Shown piece after piece: positions 25,841 to 35,468 of a stretch of DNA of 64,000 nucleotides (within the stretch, counting starts at the first letter, position 1; every line of letters begins with the position of its first letter). The DNA is taken from assembly GCF_904846065.1 (NCBI RefSeq), contig NZ_CAJGZV010000001.1, positions 1,550,001 through 1,614,000 on the forward strand, read 5' to 3'. Source of the DNA: Psychrobacter immobilis (GTDB lineage Bacteria > Pseudomonadota > Gammaproteobacteria > Pseudomonadales > Moraxellaceae). The notes under the pieces were generated by a model, which searched no databases, was not told the origin of the DNA, and saw nothing but the letters and a program-made list of their open reading frames with translations. The translations under genes were made by a program, and so were the position numbers.

Positions 25841-28800
25841 ATGAACCGCATCTATAAAGTAATATGGAATGAAGCCTTGAGCTGTTTTACCGCAGTTGGT
25901 GAATATGCAAAGGGGCGCGGCAAATCTTCCAAATCTAGCGTGAGCGCAAACGCGACCATCAATACGACTTCTAATCTTTCTTCTACCCAATTTTTCCGAC
26001 TATCCACGATCGCCATAGGGATGCTGGCGGCTGGATTTACAATGTCACCGCAAGCTTTTGCACAAGTGAATGTCGGCGGTGGTACGGGATCTGGTACGGC
26101 AATTTCTTCTTGTAATACAAACAGTACTGAAGCGAATGCTGAAGGTAGCTATTCGGTTGCCATTGGCTGTGAAGCGGACGCTGGGCAAAACTTCAATCTG
26201 GTCGATAGAGGCAATCCGTCATTTACTTGGACGGGTGGTTCACAAAACAATTCTGGTAGTACCGCCATTGGCACTGGGACAGAAGCCGGTGACGTCGCTA
26301 CTGCTCTAGGCACTCAAGCAAAAGCTATTGGTCGGTCATCTGTGGCAATTGGGGCGGCAGCGTATTCTAATGGAAATACCTCGTTAGCGCTTGGACGTCA
26401 ATCGGCAGCGACTGCTGACTTTGCTCAGGCTATTGGCAATGTCTCCTCAGCAACGGGTCAAGGCTCTCTTGCTGTTGGTCATTCAGCACTTGCCTCAGGC
26501 AAACGTGGCATTGCGATTGGTTCAACTGATTTTGAAAATGCAGGTACAGTGGCTGATCAAGCAAATGTAGGTTATAGAGCGAATGGACAAACTCAAGCAG
26601 TTGGCAGTGATACGATTGCCTTTGGTAGTAATGCAAAAGCGACTGCTGATAACAGTCTTGCTTTTGGTGTCGGCTCTCGATCTAACGCAGTAAATGGCAT
26701 CGCATTAGGTTCAAACTCTATTGCAAATCGTGCTGGTGGTGCCAGTGGTTTTGTGCCAGTAGGAGCAGATAGCTCAGTCATCCAAGCAACGGATAGCGTT
26801 ACACTTGGCGCGGTCTCTGTAGGAACAGGAGCAGCGGGTGGCAACCGTCAGATTGTAAACGTCGCAGCAGGTAGCAGTGACAGTGATGCTGTCAATGTGT
26901 CTCAGCTAACAGGGCTGTCGAATACTGTCGCTAATAATAAAACCAAGTATTATAGCGTAGACTCAACCGCTATCGGTAATGCTAATAACGACGGAGCGAC
27001 AGGTTATAACGCCATGGCGCTGGGCGGAAATGCAAAAGCCACAGGCAGCCAAACTATTGCGATTGGCAGCTCAGAATTTGGGCAACAGACGATGGCAAGT
27101 GGTGAGCAATCGATTGCTATCGGTGCTAATGTCGTGTCTAGAGGGGCATCGTCTATCGCAATAGGCGGTGATGATCTAGATTTTGCATCGAAAACTAATA
27201 TCGATGGTAGTCCGTTGTCACCATTAAATAGTGGCACAGTTAACGATGTTTTCAAATCCTACGTAGGTAAAGATTTGGTAGAAACCAATCAGTACGATGT
27301 TAATACCGAAGCTGGAGGTGCTGCGTCGATAGCCATTGGTGCAAAATCGCTGTCTAAAGGTGATCTGTCTACAGCCGTTGGTGTTCATTCCAATACCTCG
27401 GGAACGGCTTCTTCAGCGTTCGGTGTTGGCGCATCAGCGAGCAAAGATGGTTCAGTTTCTTTAGGTGCAGGCTCTACAACAGCAACAAGTGCAAGCTCTG
27501 AAAAGACGATGACAGTTGGTGGCGTGGTATATGATATCGCCGGTAATGTCATTGATGATAAGGGTATGCTACGAGAGGGTGCGCAAGTATCCGTGGGCGT
27601 AGTAGGATCTGAACGTCAGATCAAAAACGTCGCTGGTGGAGCTGTCACTGCGGCTAGTACAGATGCAGTGAATGGTAGTCAATTATATGCGACCAATGAA
27701 GCGGTCGGAAATAATACCACAACTATTAACAAAGGCTTTGCATTAAAAGCTGCTGATGGTAATACAGTACAGAAACCATTGGGACAAGCCGTTGAGGTGG
27801 TTGGCTCTAACAGCAACATCGACACCCGAGTAAAAAATGGCAAAATCGAAGTTGAGCTCAATGACAACTTAAACCTAGGTACAACAGGCAGCGTTAGCAC
27901 AGGCAACTTGCTAAACGGCACGACTGTTAATGGTCTAGGTATTGTCACTGGCGGCGTGCTCACTGGCGTCACTACCGTTAGTGGTACAGGTGTCACGGTA
28001 ACGGGTGGAAGCATATTTAACCCTACCAATGCCACGTTAACCAGCAATGGTCTGACCATTTTAAATGGTCCAAGCATCACCAAAAGCGGGGTCAATGCGG
28101 GTAATAAGAAGGTCGTCAATGTTTCTAATGGTACGGTCAGTCTAAATAGCAAAGACGCCATCAATGGTGGTCAGTTATTTAATACCAACCAACAAGTCAC
28201 GACCAATACTAGCAACATCTCAACCAATACTACCAATATTGGCACCAACACTGACAATATTGCTAAAGGCATCAATTTTAATGTGAATGATGCAAGCAGC
28301 GGGGGCACTCTTAAAAAAACCTTTGCCTTGGGTGAAGAAATTAAGTTTGATACGGATAGCAATTTAACCACTACCGGCTTATCAACGGGTGATGGAATCA
28401 AACTTGGCTTAGCCAACAACTTAACAGGTCTGGATAGCGCAAGCTTTAATAGCGGCGTTAGTATCTCATCTACTGGTATCAACGCAGGTGATAAAGTCAT
28501 CTCAGGCGTGGCTAGCGGTGGCACAACGGAAACCAATGCGGCGAATATTGGTGATTTGAATAGTGCCATTACTGGTGTATCCACCTCAGGCTTTGCATTA
28601 AAAGCTGCTGATGGTAATACAGTACAGAAACCATTGGGACAAGCCGTTGAAGTGGTTGGCTCTAACAGCAACATCGATACCCGAGTAAAAAATGGCAAAA
28701 TCGAAGTTGAGCTCAATGACAATTTGAACCTAGGTACAACAGGCAGCGTTAGCACAGGTAACTTATTAAACGGCACGACTGTCAATGGTTTAGGTATTGT

Positions 28801-31800
28801 CACGGGCGGCGTGCTTACTGGCGTCACTACCGTTAGTGGTACAGGTGTCACGGTAACGGGTGGCAGCATATTTAACCCTACCAATGCCACGTTAACCAGC
28901 AATGGTCTGACCATTTTAAATGGTCCAAGCATCACCAAAAGCGGGGTCAATGCGGGTAATAAGAGAGTTATTAACGTTGATGATGGGGTTAACGCAAAAG
29001 ATGCGGTGAATTTTAGTCAGCTAGAAACGACTAATACTAATGTCACGACCAATACCACCAATATTGACACCAACACTGATAATATTGCTAAAGGCATCAA
29101 GTTTAACGTGAATGATGCAAGTAGCGGTGGTACCCTCAAAAAAACCTTCGCCTTGGGTGAAGAAATTAAGTTTGATACAGACAGCAATTTAACCACCACT
29201 GGCTTATCAACGGGCGATGGAATTGCTCTCGGTCTGTCTCCAACTTTAACGGGCCTCACTAGTGCAGATTTTGGTGGTGTTAGTATCTCATCTACTGGTA
29301 TCAATGCCAACGACACCCAGATCAAGGGAGTAAAAAGCGGTGGTAATACAGTAACCAATGCAGCAAACATCGGTGATGTACAGATGGCAGCCGCAGGAGC
29401 GAGAACCAAAGTAGTTAAAGGTACGAATGTTGCCAGTGTTGACTTTTCAACCGATAGCGATACTGGACAGGATGTCTATACTGTCAATGCCAATGGCACC
29501 AGTGTTTCTACTGCAGATGCTAATGCACTAACAGTTAGCACTAGTGTCAAAGATCCTGATACCAATATCACCGACTATCAAGTTGATCTAAGCGAAGGTA
29601 GTAAGGCAAGCTTGGTAAAAGCTGATAGTGCGATGCAAACGGTAGTGACACAAATCAATGGTGCTGAAGTCAAAACTCTGGATAAAGACAATAATACAGC
29701 CAACTTTATTACTGGTGAGAATATTGTCTTGACCGCTGACAATGGTGGTATCAAAGTTGCTACTGCTGCCGATTTAGTCTCAACCAGCTTGACCACAGGA
29801 ACTACAGTCGTCAACGCTGATGGTGTCACATTCACGGGTGGGACTAATCAAACGGTCAGAATCAGTAATAGTGGGCTAGACAATGGTGGCAATCAAATTA
29901 CCAATGTCGCTAACGGTACAATAGCCAGCGATGCCGTAAACTTTGGTCAACTACAAGCCACGACTACGACCATCGATAAAGGTTTTGATTTCGATGGTGA
30001 CACGGGTACTACCGTTAATCGTCAGCTTGGTGACAAGCTGACAATCAAAGGTGGCGCGACCGTGGCAAGTGACTTGTCAAATGGCAACAACATTGGCGTC
30101 GTTGCTGACGGTACCAGCACATTGACCGTGAAACTTGCGAAAGATTTAACTGGTCTTAACAGCGCAAACTTTGGTAGCGGTGTCAGCATCTCAGCCAATG
30201 GTCTGAACAATGGTGGCAATAAAATTACTAACGTTGCAGAAGCGACCACAGGTAAGGATGCGGTAAACTTCGACCAATTGTCAGAAACCAATAGTCTCGT
30301 GGCCAAAGGCATCAAAATCGGTGATGGCAATAGTGCCAACGACCAGCAGTTTGCTTTAGGTGATACCATCAACGTCACTGGTGATAGCAACATTACGACG
30401 ATGGCCTCAGCAACGGGTGTTCAGGTGAAACTGAATAACCAGTTGAATTTAGGCAATGAGGGTAGCATGCAGATTGGTAATAGCATTATGAATAGTAATG
30501 GCTTTACCTTTACCGATAATGGTCCGGGTAGAACGGTTAGACTGAGCAGTAGTGGTCTTGACAATGGTTTTAACAGAATCACCAATGTAGCTGCTGGTAT
30601 TGCAGATACAGATGCGGCGACTGTCGGACAGTTGAATGCCACGACGTTTGCCCTTGATCAAGGTTGGGGACTAACTGCTCAGGGTGATGTTGCCACTATG
30701 ATCAAACAAGGCAGCGCCATCGATTTGAACAGTACAGATGGTAATATTAAAGTGTCTAGATCAGCGGACAATAATGTTAGCCCTGACCTACGTGCTGCTG
30801 CACCATTGGCAGGCGCCAATGACATTAGCTTCGATTTAAATCCAGACCTGAATTTAGATAGCGTAACGACGGGTGATACCATTATGAATAATAATGGACT
30901 GACTATTACAGGTGGACCTAGTGTCACCAAAGCGGGTATCAATGCTGCTGACACTAAGATTACAAACGTTGTGAACGGCGATGTCTCTGAAGGTAGCAAA
31001 GATGCCATCAATGGTGGTCAGCTCTATGCACAAGGTAGTGGCATTAGTAGTATCATTGGCGGTGAGACAGTCTACAATCCTGTAGATGGTACCTTTACCA
31101 ATAATAATATTGGTGGTACTGGTCAAAATAGTATCGACGGTGCGATTGCTTCTATTAAGCAAGGAGAAGTCGTTATCAATGAAAACATCCAAGCCAACAC
31201 TACCAATATCCAAACCAATACCACGAATATTGCCACGAATAAAACAAACATCGACACCAATACGACCAATATCAAAGTGAACAAGGATAAAATAGATGCG
31301 GGTCTCAATTTTGGTGCTGATAGCGGTGCTACCATCAACAAACCAGTAGGCGATGGCAGTGTCCTCACCTTCACAGGTGGTAATAACATCACAACAACAG
31401 CAGCAGGCAGTAGTATTAAGTTTGATCTAAACGGTAATATTAATATCGATAGCGTCAAAACTGGCAATACGACAATCAATAATAATGGTGTCAGCATTGT
31501 CGGTGGTCCTAGTATGACTGCAAGCGGTATCAACGCCGCTGGCAACAAGATCACTGATGTGGCTGATGGCATGGCACCCAGAGACGCTGTGAATATGGGT
31601 CAATTGGATGCTGTTAGTCAAAGACTTGGCAACAACATGAATGAGCTAGGTTATAAAATTGGTGAAGTCGAAGACGATGCAAATGCTGGTATTTCAGCCG
31701 CCATGGCAATGTCTTCACTACCGCAAGCTTACATCGCTGGTAAATCCTTAATCGGTGGCGGTATAGGAACGTACAATGGGGAAAGTGCAGTTGCTATTGG

Positions 31801-31909
31801 CTTCTCGAAGTTATCCAATGATGGTCGTTGGGTCATGAAGGTAAACGGCACCGCTGATACCCAAGGTAATGCTGGCGGCTCGATTGGTGCAGGCTTCCAT
31901 TTTGATTAA
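25841..31909 (+). CDS. Trimeric autotransporter adhesin (YadA/Hia/UspA type)
   Basis: This 2022-residue surface protein starts with an extended signal peptide (MNRIYKVIWNEALSCFTAVG), with a hydrophobic core ending SPQAFA (cleavage ~74/75). The head (~80-500) has many YadA-type repeats of the form AIG..A.A.G..S.A.G. The long stalk is built from neck-type motifs (NVSNGTVSLNSKDAINGGQL and variants such as GKDAVNFDQL), coiled-coil stretches of the type TTNIDTNTTNI, and repeated beta modules. The last ~75 residues are the YadA membrane anchor (ISAAMAMSSLPQAYIAGKS ... GGSIGAGFHFD), which trimerises in the outer membrane. ATG 25841 is chosen over GTG 25832 because of the AAGGGAG before it. A 125-residue module is present twice in almost identical form. 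Confidence 0.97.
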   Translation: MNRIYKVIWNEALSCFTAVGEYAKGRGKSSKSSVSANATINTTSNLSSTQFFRLSTIAIGMLAAGFTMSPQAFAQVNVGGGTGSGTAISSCNTNSTEANAEGSYSVAIGCEADAGQNFNLVDRGNPSFTWTGGSQNNSGSTAIGTGTEAGDVATALGTQAKAIGRSSVAIGAAAYSNGNTSLALGRQSAATADFAQAIGNVSSATGQGSLAVGHSALASGKRGIAIGSTDFENAGTVADQANVGYRANGQTQAVGSDTIAFGSNAKATADNSLAFGVGSRSNAVNGIALGSNSIANRAGGASGFVPVGADSSVIQATDSVTLGAVSVGTGAAGGNRQIVNVAAGSSDSDAVNVSQLTGLSNTVANNKTKYYSVDSTAIGNANNDGATGYNAMALGGNAKATGSQTIAIGSSEFGQQTMASGEQSIAIGANVVSRGASSIAIGGDDLDFASKTNIDGSPLSPLNSGTVNDVFKSYVGKDLVETNQYDVNTEAGGAASIAIGAKSLSKGDLSTAVGVHSNTSGTASSAFGVGASASKDGSVSLGAGSTTATSASSEKTMTVGGVVYDIAGNVIDDKGMLREGAQVSVGVVGSERQIKNVAGGAVTAASTDAVNGSQLYATNEAVGNNTTTINKGFALKAADGNTVQKPLGQAVEVVGSNSNIDTRVKNGKIEVELNDNLNLGTTGSVSTGNLLNGTTVNGLGIVTGGVLTGVTTVSGTGVTVTGGSIFNPTNATLTSNGLTILNGPSITKSGVNAGNKKVVNVSNGTVSLNSKDAINGGQLFNTNQQVTTNTSNISTNTTNIGTNTDNIAKGINFNVNDASSGGTLKKTFALGEEIKFDTDSNLTTTGLSTGDGIKLGLANNLTGLDSASFNSGVSISSTGINAGDKVISGVASGGTTETNAANIGDLNSAITGVSTSGFALKAADGNTVQKPLGQAVEVVGSNSNIDTRVKNGKIEVELNDNLNLGTTGSVSTGNLLNGTTVNGLGIVTGGVLTGVTTVSGTGVTVTGGSIFNPTNATLTSNGLTILNGPSITKSGVNAGNKRVINVDDGVNAKDAVNFSQLETTNTNVTTNTTNIDTNTDNIAKGIKFNVNDASSGGTLKKTFALGEEIKFDTDSNLTTTGLSTGDGIALGLSPTLTGLTSADFGGVSISSTGINANDTQIKGVKSGGNTVTNAANIGDVQMAAAGARTKVVKGTNVASVDFSTDSDTGQDVYTVNANGTSVSTADANALTVSTSVKDPDTNITDYQVDLSEGSKASLVKADSAMQTVVTQINGAEVKTLDKDNNTANFITGENIVLTADNGGIKVATAADLVSTSLTTGTTVVNADGVTFTGGTNQTVRISNSGLDNGGNQITNVANGTIASDAVNFGQLQATTTTIDKGFDFDGDTGTTVNRQLGDKLTIKGGATVASDLSNGNNIGVVADGTSTLTVKLAKDLTGLNSANFGSGVSISANGLNNGGNKITNVAEATTGKDAVNFDQLSETNSLVAKGIKIGDGNSANDQQFALGDTINVTGDSNITTMASATGVQVKLNNQLNLGNEGSMQIGNSIMNSNGFTFTDNGPGRTVRLSSSGLDNGFNRITNVAAGIADTDAATVGQLNATTFALDQGWGLTAQGDVATMIKQGSAIDLNSTDGNIKVSRSADNNVSPDLRAAAPLAGANDISFDLNPDLNLDSVTTGDTIMNNNGLTITGGPSVTKAGINAADTKITNVVNGDVSEGSKDAINGGQLYAQGSGISSIIGGETVYNPVDGTFTNNNIGGTGQNSIDGAIASIKQGEVVINENIQANTTNIQTNTTNIATNKTNIDTNTTNIKVNKDKIDAGLNFGADSGATINKPVGDGSVLTFTGGNNITTTAAGSSIKFDLNGNINIDSVKTGNTTINNNGVSIVGGPSMTASGINAAGNKITDVADGMAPRDAVNMGQLDAVSQRLGNNMNELGYKIGEVEDDANAGISAAMAMSSLPQAYIAGKSLIGGGIGTYNGESAVAIGFSKLSNDGRWVMKVNGTADTQGNAGGSIGAGFHFD
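27734..28108. repeat. Autotransporter stalk duplication, first copy
   Basis: This 375-bp segment is repeated 855 bp further on (28589-28963) with the same protein sequence and only a few silent changes. It encodes GFALKAADGNTVQKPLGQAV through SGVNAGNK. A second, less exact repeat (from ~28256 and ~29081) follows each copy. Confidence 0.93.
28589..28963. repeat. Autotransporter stalk duplication, second copy
   Basis: This is the partner of 27734-28108. The offset of 855 bp is a multiple of three. Differences are silent third-position changes such as GAG/GAA and GAC/GAT. Confidence 0.93.
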
Positions 31910-31964
31910 AGCAATCAAGCCTACTATCAAGTAAAGTGATTTGTTAGTTATAAAAATTAGTCAT

Positions 31965-31997
31965 AAAAAAGCAAGGCATTGGATGCCTTGCTTTTTT
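31965..31997 (+). terminator. Rho-independent terminator of the autotransporter gene
   Basis: A perfect 15-bp stem (AAAAAAGCAAGGCAT/ATGCCTTGCTTTTTT) with a 3-base loop lies 55 bases after the stop. A T-run is present on both strands. Confidence 0.93.
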
Positions 31998-32158
31998 GCG
32001 ACATGAGCATGAAGACGTTTTCAGCGTGATGATTTGGTAATCACTATTTGGTAATCACTATATGATTTTTAATAATGATTTATCTTTCTTTGGCTCAATA
32101 GCCAAGCGATAAAAAGCCCTCATTCAATGAAGGCCTATTTATTTTTACAAAAGCAATT

Positions 32159-33340
32159 CTATATTCTGAACATGGCTGCATTTGGGATCAATCCGACATA
32201 AGCCATGCCAGCTTGCTCCATCCAATGTGGTTGCACGATACCATGTTGTAAAATAGCATGAATGTCTCGATGCGCTCTTTCTATTCTATGTTTTTTATAT
32301 AGCGAGACCGTACCAGCGACCGCATAAATCTCCGATACCATGGCTCTGGCTTCTCTCGCTGCCTCACAGGCTGCTGCCCACACATCAGCCAGCTGTATAT
32401 CGGTAAAGGCATTCTGTTGCTGTGCTTCGTTCCATAATACCTCGACACTATTGTGTAGTTGTGCGCGCCTAGAGGCTAAGAGCGTTTTGCTCCTAGCGAT
32501 AGTCGCTTGTACTGCTGCACGATCACGCAAATCTGGGCTTTTGCCGGGTGTTACTTTCTCAAGGCAAATTTGGATTAACTCATCTGTCGCTGCTTTTAAG
32601 ACACCCAGTGCCATCGCTGCACAGCCAGCGGCATTAATACAGCCGATTGGTAGGCGACTATACGCATTATCGATGGCGACAGGGCTATCAAAATTGACCG
32701 CATAACGTTCCTGCACAAACGCGTCTTTGATGACGATGTCATGACTGCCTGTACCATTTAGTCCACCAACATGCCAAGTATCAATCACTTCCACATCTTC
32801 TTTTGGAATAAAGAACAGCTTTAAGTTTGCACCCGGTCCAAGGGTAGTAGGCGAGCCTTCGGATATTACCAAGCAGCGCAGCACAAACCAGTCTGCCAAT
32901 TCACAACCTGATACTAATGTCCATTGACCTGAGACCGTATATCCTTCAGCGGTTTGTTTAGCAATCCCTTCAGGGCGTGCTGAGTTGGCATAGACATGAG
33001 AGGGGTCACTGTATATCTCCTTCATGCTAGGCTCGTCTAAAAATCGTCCAAATGTGCAGGCCAAATGATTGTTCCAAACGATCCAAGCAACTGAGGCTTC
33101 AGCACTGGCTAGCGTCTCATAAACCTTTAACGTTTCCACAGGATTGCCTTGCCATCCTCCCAACGATTTTGGCAGTCCCATCCTAAATAACGACAACTCT
33201 GACAGTTTTTTGACCACTGTCGGTGCAATTTTTCTACAGGTTTCTATTTCTTCTCTAGCCGATAGGGCTAAATCATAAATATTTTGAGCGGCATGGGATG
33301 GTAGAGCGTCTTTGTTATTTGATAAAGGTGTATAACTCAT
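32159..33340 (-). CDS. Acyl-CoA dehydrogenase-fold flavoprotein (HsaA/HpaB-like group)
   Basis: This is a 393-residue protein of the acyl-CoA dehydrogenase superfamily. It lacks a clear acyl-CoA dehydrogenase base motif and resembles the group D flavin monooxygenase branch, with ASVAWIVWNNHLACTFGRFL, SGQWTLVSGCELADWFVL, DTWHVGGLNGTGSHDIVIKD and the C-terminal RAHRDIHAILQH. Such enzymes hydroxylate aromatic compounds with reduced flavin supplied by a separate reductase. None is encoded nearby. ATG 33340 is used; an in-frame TTG nine bases upstream is less likely. It lies at the edge of the tyrosine degradation cluster and in the same direction as maiA, but a 360-base gap argues for its own promoter. 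The substrate is unknown. Confidence 0.75.
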   Translation of the reverse strand: MSYTPLSNNKDALPSHAAQNIYDLALSAREEIETCRKIAPTVVKKLSELSLFRMGLPKSLGGWQGNPVETLKVYETLASAEASVAWIVWNNHLACTFGRFLDEPSMKEIYSDPSHVYANSARPEGIAKQTAEGYTVSGQWTLVSGCELADWFVLRCLVISEGSPTTLGPGANLKLFFIPKEDVEVIDTWHVGGLNGTGSHDIVIKDAFVQERYAVNFDSPVAIDNAYSRLPIGCINAAGCAAMALGVLKAATDELIQICLEKVTPGKSPDLRDRAAVQATIARSKTLLASRRAQLHNSVEVLWNEAQQQNAFTDIQLADVWAAACEAAREARAMVSEIYAVAGTVSLYKKHRIERAHRDIHAILQHGIVQPHWMEQAGMAYVGLIPNAAMFRI

Positions 33341-33709
33341 AATATCCAACCTTATTTTAATGTATAAAACAGTATGTTTATCTAAAATTAATTCTAAATT
33401 TTAGATATAACAACGCCTATACCAAGAATAGCCAACAGTTGACTGCTATACAACCAATAATTTGAATATATTAAATATTATATTGAGATAAAAAGTGGAA
33501 GTGATGATTCGATGAAATATTGAATGCTGTATTTGGCTTAAGAGTATCGATGCTTTGTCTATTCTCAGGCAGTCATTCGCTTTGATTGCTTTGTCTGAGC
33601 TCTGAGCCCAGCAATTATAAGGGCGTTTTGTTATTAAATTCTCTAATCATTTAATTTTCTAATCATTTAATAGCAAAATACCCTCACTGAAAGCACTCTG
33701 TTTGATTGT
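33341..33709. other. Intergenic region before the flavoprotein gene
   Basis: This is non-coding and AT-rich. The only structure noticed is a direct repeat of TCTAATCATTTAAT near 33641-33672. No clear promoter or hairpin was recognised. Confidence 0.4.
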
Positions 33710-34357
33710 TTATTGAGACTTGGGCGCATCAGGCTGCATGCTAGGCTCAGCGTTGGCAAAGGCCTTGAGCATACGGCAATGCGTGTCAATTTCGACGATA
33801 TTGGGATAAGCACTTAAATCCACGTTAAAACGTCGCGCCGAAGAGACCTGAGGAATCAAATAGCAATCTGCAAAAGTAGGGCTGTCACCGTAGCAAAATT
33901 TTCCACGGCTTTTGTCTTTTGCTAGTATTTTCTCTAACGCCGCAAAGCCCTCACTCATCCAACGGTTGCACCACGCCATGACTTTTTCTTCGTCTACTGC
34001 CAGCTCATTGCGTAGGTATTGTAAGATACGGCGGTTATTAATAGGATGAATATCACAACCAATCATAGCGCTAATGGCTCGTACTTGCATACGTCCAGCC
34101 GCGTCTTTAGGCAATAGCGGGTTTTTAGGATGAACCTCTTCTAACCATTCTAAAATGGCTGGGCTTTGATATAGTAATAAATCATCGGTCTGTAAAACAG
34201 GCACCAATCCTTGTGGATTGAGTGATTTAAAGGCATCTGCTAACTGCTCATCTTTTGCTAAATTGACCGAAATATAGTCATAATCTAAGCCTTTGAGATT
34301 CATCGCGATACGAGTACGATATGAGGTGCTGCTGCGAAAGTAGCCATAAAGTGTCAT
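33710..34357 (-). CDS. maiA: Maleylacetoacetate isomerase (zeta-class GST)
   Basis: This 215-residue glutathione-dependent enzyme turns maleylacetoacetate into fumarylacetoacetate in tyrosine breakdown. The N-terminal active-site motif SSTSYRTRIAMNLKGLDYDY matches the SSxSxRVR signature of the zeta class, followed by NPQGLVPVL and the glutathione-contact YQSPAILEWLEE. The C-terminal helical domain has AISAMIGCDIHPINNRR, also typical. AAGGAATTC stands before the ATG. It is divergent from the iclR-type regulator with a palindrome between them. fahA, the next step, is 3 kb away in the same direction. Confidence 0.93.
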   Translation of the reverse strand: MTLYGYFRSSTSYRTRIAMNLKGLDYDYISVNLAKDEQLADAFKSLNPQGLVPVLQTDDLLLYQSPAILEWLEEVHPKNPLLPKDAAGRMQVRAISAMIGCDIHPINNRRILQYLRNELAVDEEKVMAWCNRWMSEGFAALEKILAKDKSRGKFCYGDSPTFADCYLIPQVSSARRFNVDLSAYPNIVEIDTHCRMLKAFANAEPSMQPDAPKSQ

Positions 34358-34415
34358 TATTGTGAATTCCTTTTATTATGGTAGGTTGTGAATGAGATAA
34401 GCGGTTATAATTAGT

Positions 34416-34430
34416 GATACCAAAGGTATC
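34416..34430. promoter_or_regulatory. Candidate operator between maiA and the IclR gene
   Basis: GATACC-AAA-GGTATC is a perfect interrupted palindrome in the 142-base divergent gap. Its size and placement suit a dimeric IclR-family regulator, but binding is an inference. Confidence 0.45.
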
Positions 34431-34499
34431 TTATACAATTAAAAAACTCTTATGACGTTACCTCTTTATTTCAGTTTTTTATGAATATATTAGATTAAT

Positions 34500-35387
34500 A
34501 TGCCAAGTAAATTACTCATTGAGCAAAACATGCCAGCAGCTGAAAGCCCTTTAGACAATCCTGTGACAACCAATAAAAGTCAAAGTGGCGTCCAGTCACT
34601 GGAGATTGGCTTGTCGGTATTAGACGTTCTTATCGATCATAACGAGCCGATGATGCTAAAAGATATTGCGCAAGTGATGCAAATGCATCCAGCAAAGTGT
34701 CACCGCTATTTGGTCAGTCTTATTCGTAAAAACTATGCGCGTAAGCTTGATGATGGTCGCTACGGGCTAGGTGATAGGGTTAATACATTGGCAGCATTGG
34801 GGCACTCTGGATTTAGTCAAAACAATATTTTAGAGCGGCTGACGCACATCGCTAATGAAATCAAAGACACCCTGAATTGCGGTGTGCAGATTGCCAAATG
34901 GTTTAGCGAAGGTCCTATTATTATTCAGTCCGTTGAACCAGATAGCCCGATTAGTATTATCACTCGTATCGGTTCACGTATGCCGCTGACGACATCGGCG
35001 ACGGGGCAATTATTTGCCAGTTATCAGCCAGATGCCGTCATTCAGCCATTGGTCACAGCTGAATGGCAGACAGACAATGAAGCAATAATCACAGAAAAAT
35101 GGCAGAATTTCAGTCACTTGCAAGCCAAGATTCGTAACCAAGGCTATGCGACAGTGACGGGTGATATGCTCATGGGTATTAATGCCATTACGATTCCTGT
35201 CATATTGCCGCAGCTTGCTAATAGCGCTGTTAATCTATCTGCTGTTAGTGGCAAAACTGCTAGCAAAGGACTACCACTAGAATACGCCATCACTATCATT
35301 GGGACGACAGAGCAATTGCCCATGAGTGAGCAACACAACGTGGTTGAGCAAATTCTAGCAATCGCGCAGCGTTATCAAATTGCGTAA
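34500..35387 (+). CDS. IclR family transcriptional regulator
   Basis: This 295-residue regulator has an N-terminal winged helix (~33-95: SLEIGLSVLDVLIDHNEPMM, HPAKCHRYLVSLIRKNYARK) and the IclR effector-binding domain (~110-290: SGFSQNNILERL, TRIGSRMPLTTSATGQLFASY, GYATVTGDMLMGINAITIPV). The first 30 residues are not conserved, and a start at the internal ATG (34530) is possible. A stretch near residue 240-260 (NSAVNLSAVSGKTASKG) looks like an insertion in the effector domain. Being divergent from maiA, it is likely to control the fumarylacetoacetate branch in response to an aromatic intermediate. That link is contextual. Confidence 0.9.
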   Translation: MPSKLLIEQNMPAAESPLDNPVTTNKSQSGVQSLEIGLSVLDVLIDHNEPMMLKDIAQVMQMHPAKCHRYLVSLIRKNYARKLDDGRYGLGDRVNTLAALGHSGFSQNNILERLTHIANEIKDTLNCGVQIAKWFSEGPIIIQSVEPDSPISIITRIGSRMPLTTSATGQLFASYQPDAVIQPLVTAEWQTDNEAIITEKWQNFSHLQAKIRNQGYATVTGDMLMGINAITIPVILPQLANSAVNLSAVSGKTASKGLPLEYAITIIGTTEQLPMSEQHNVVEQILAIAQRYQIA

Positions 35388-35468
35388 CTGGTGCTTTTGC
35401 TACATAATTTCCACCATATAAACCGACTGTTTTTTGGTAGAAAACCACTGCGTAATTATTTTACTTCT

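Noticed and set aside
27679-31572. Long leftward frames (up to 259 codons) inside the adhesin gene
   Set aside because: They lie antisense to a repetitive, Asn/Thr/Gly-rich gene and have proline/leucine/valine-rich, repeated translations. They are codon shadows with no start signals.
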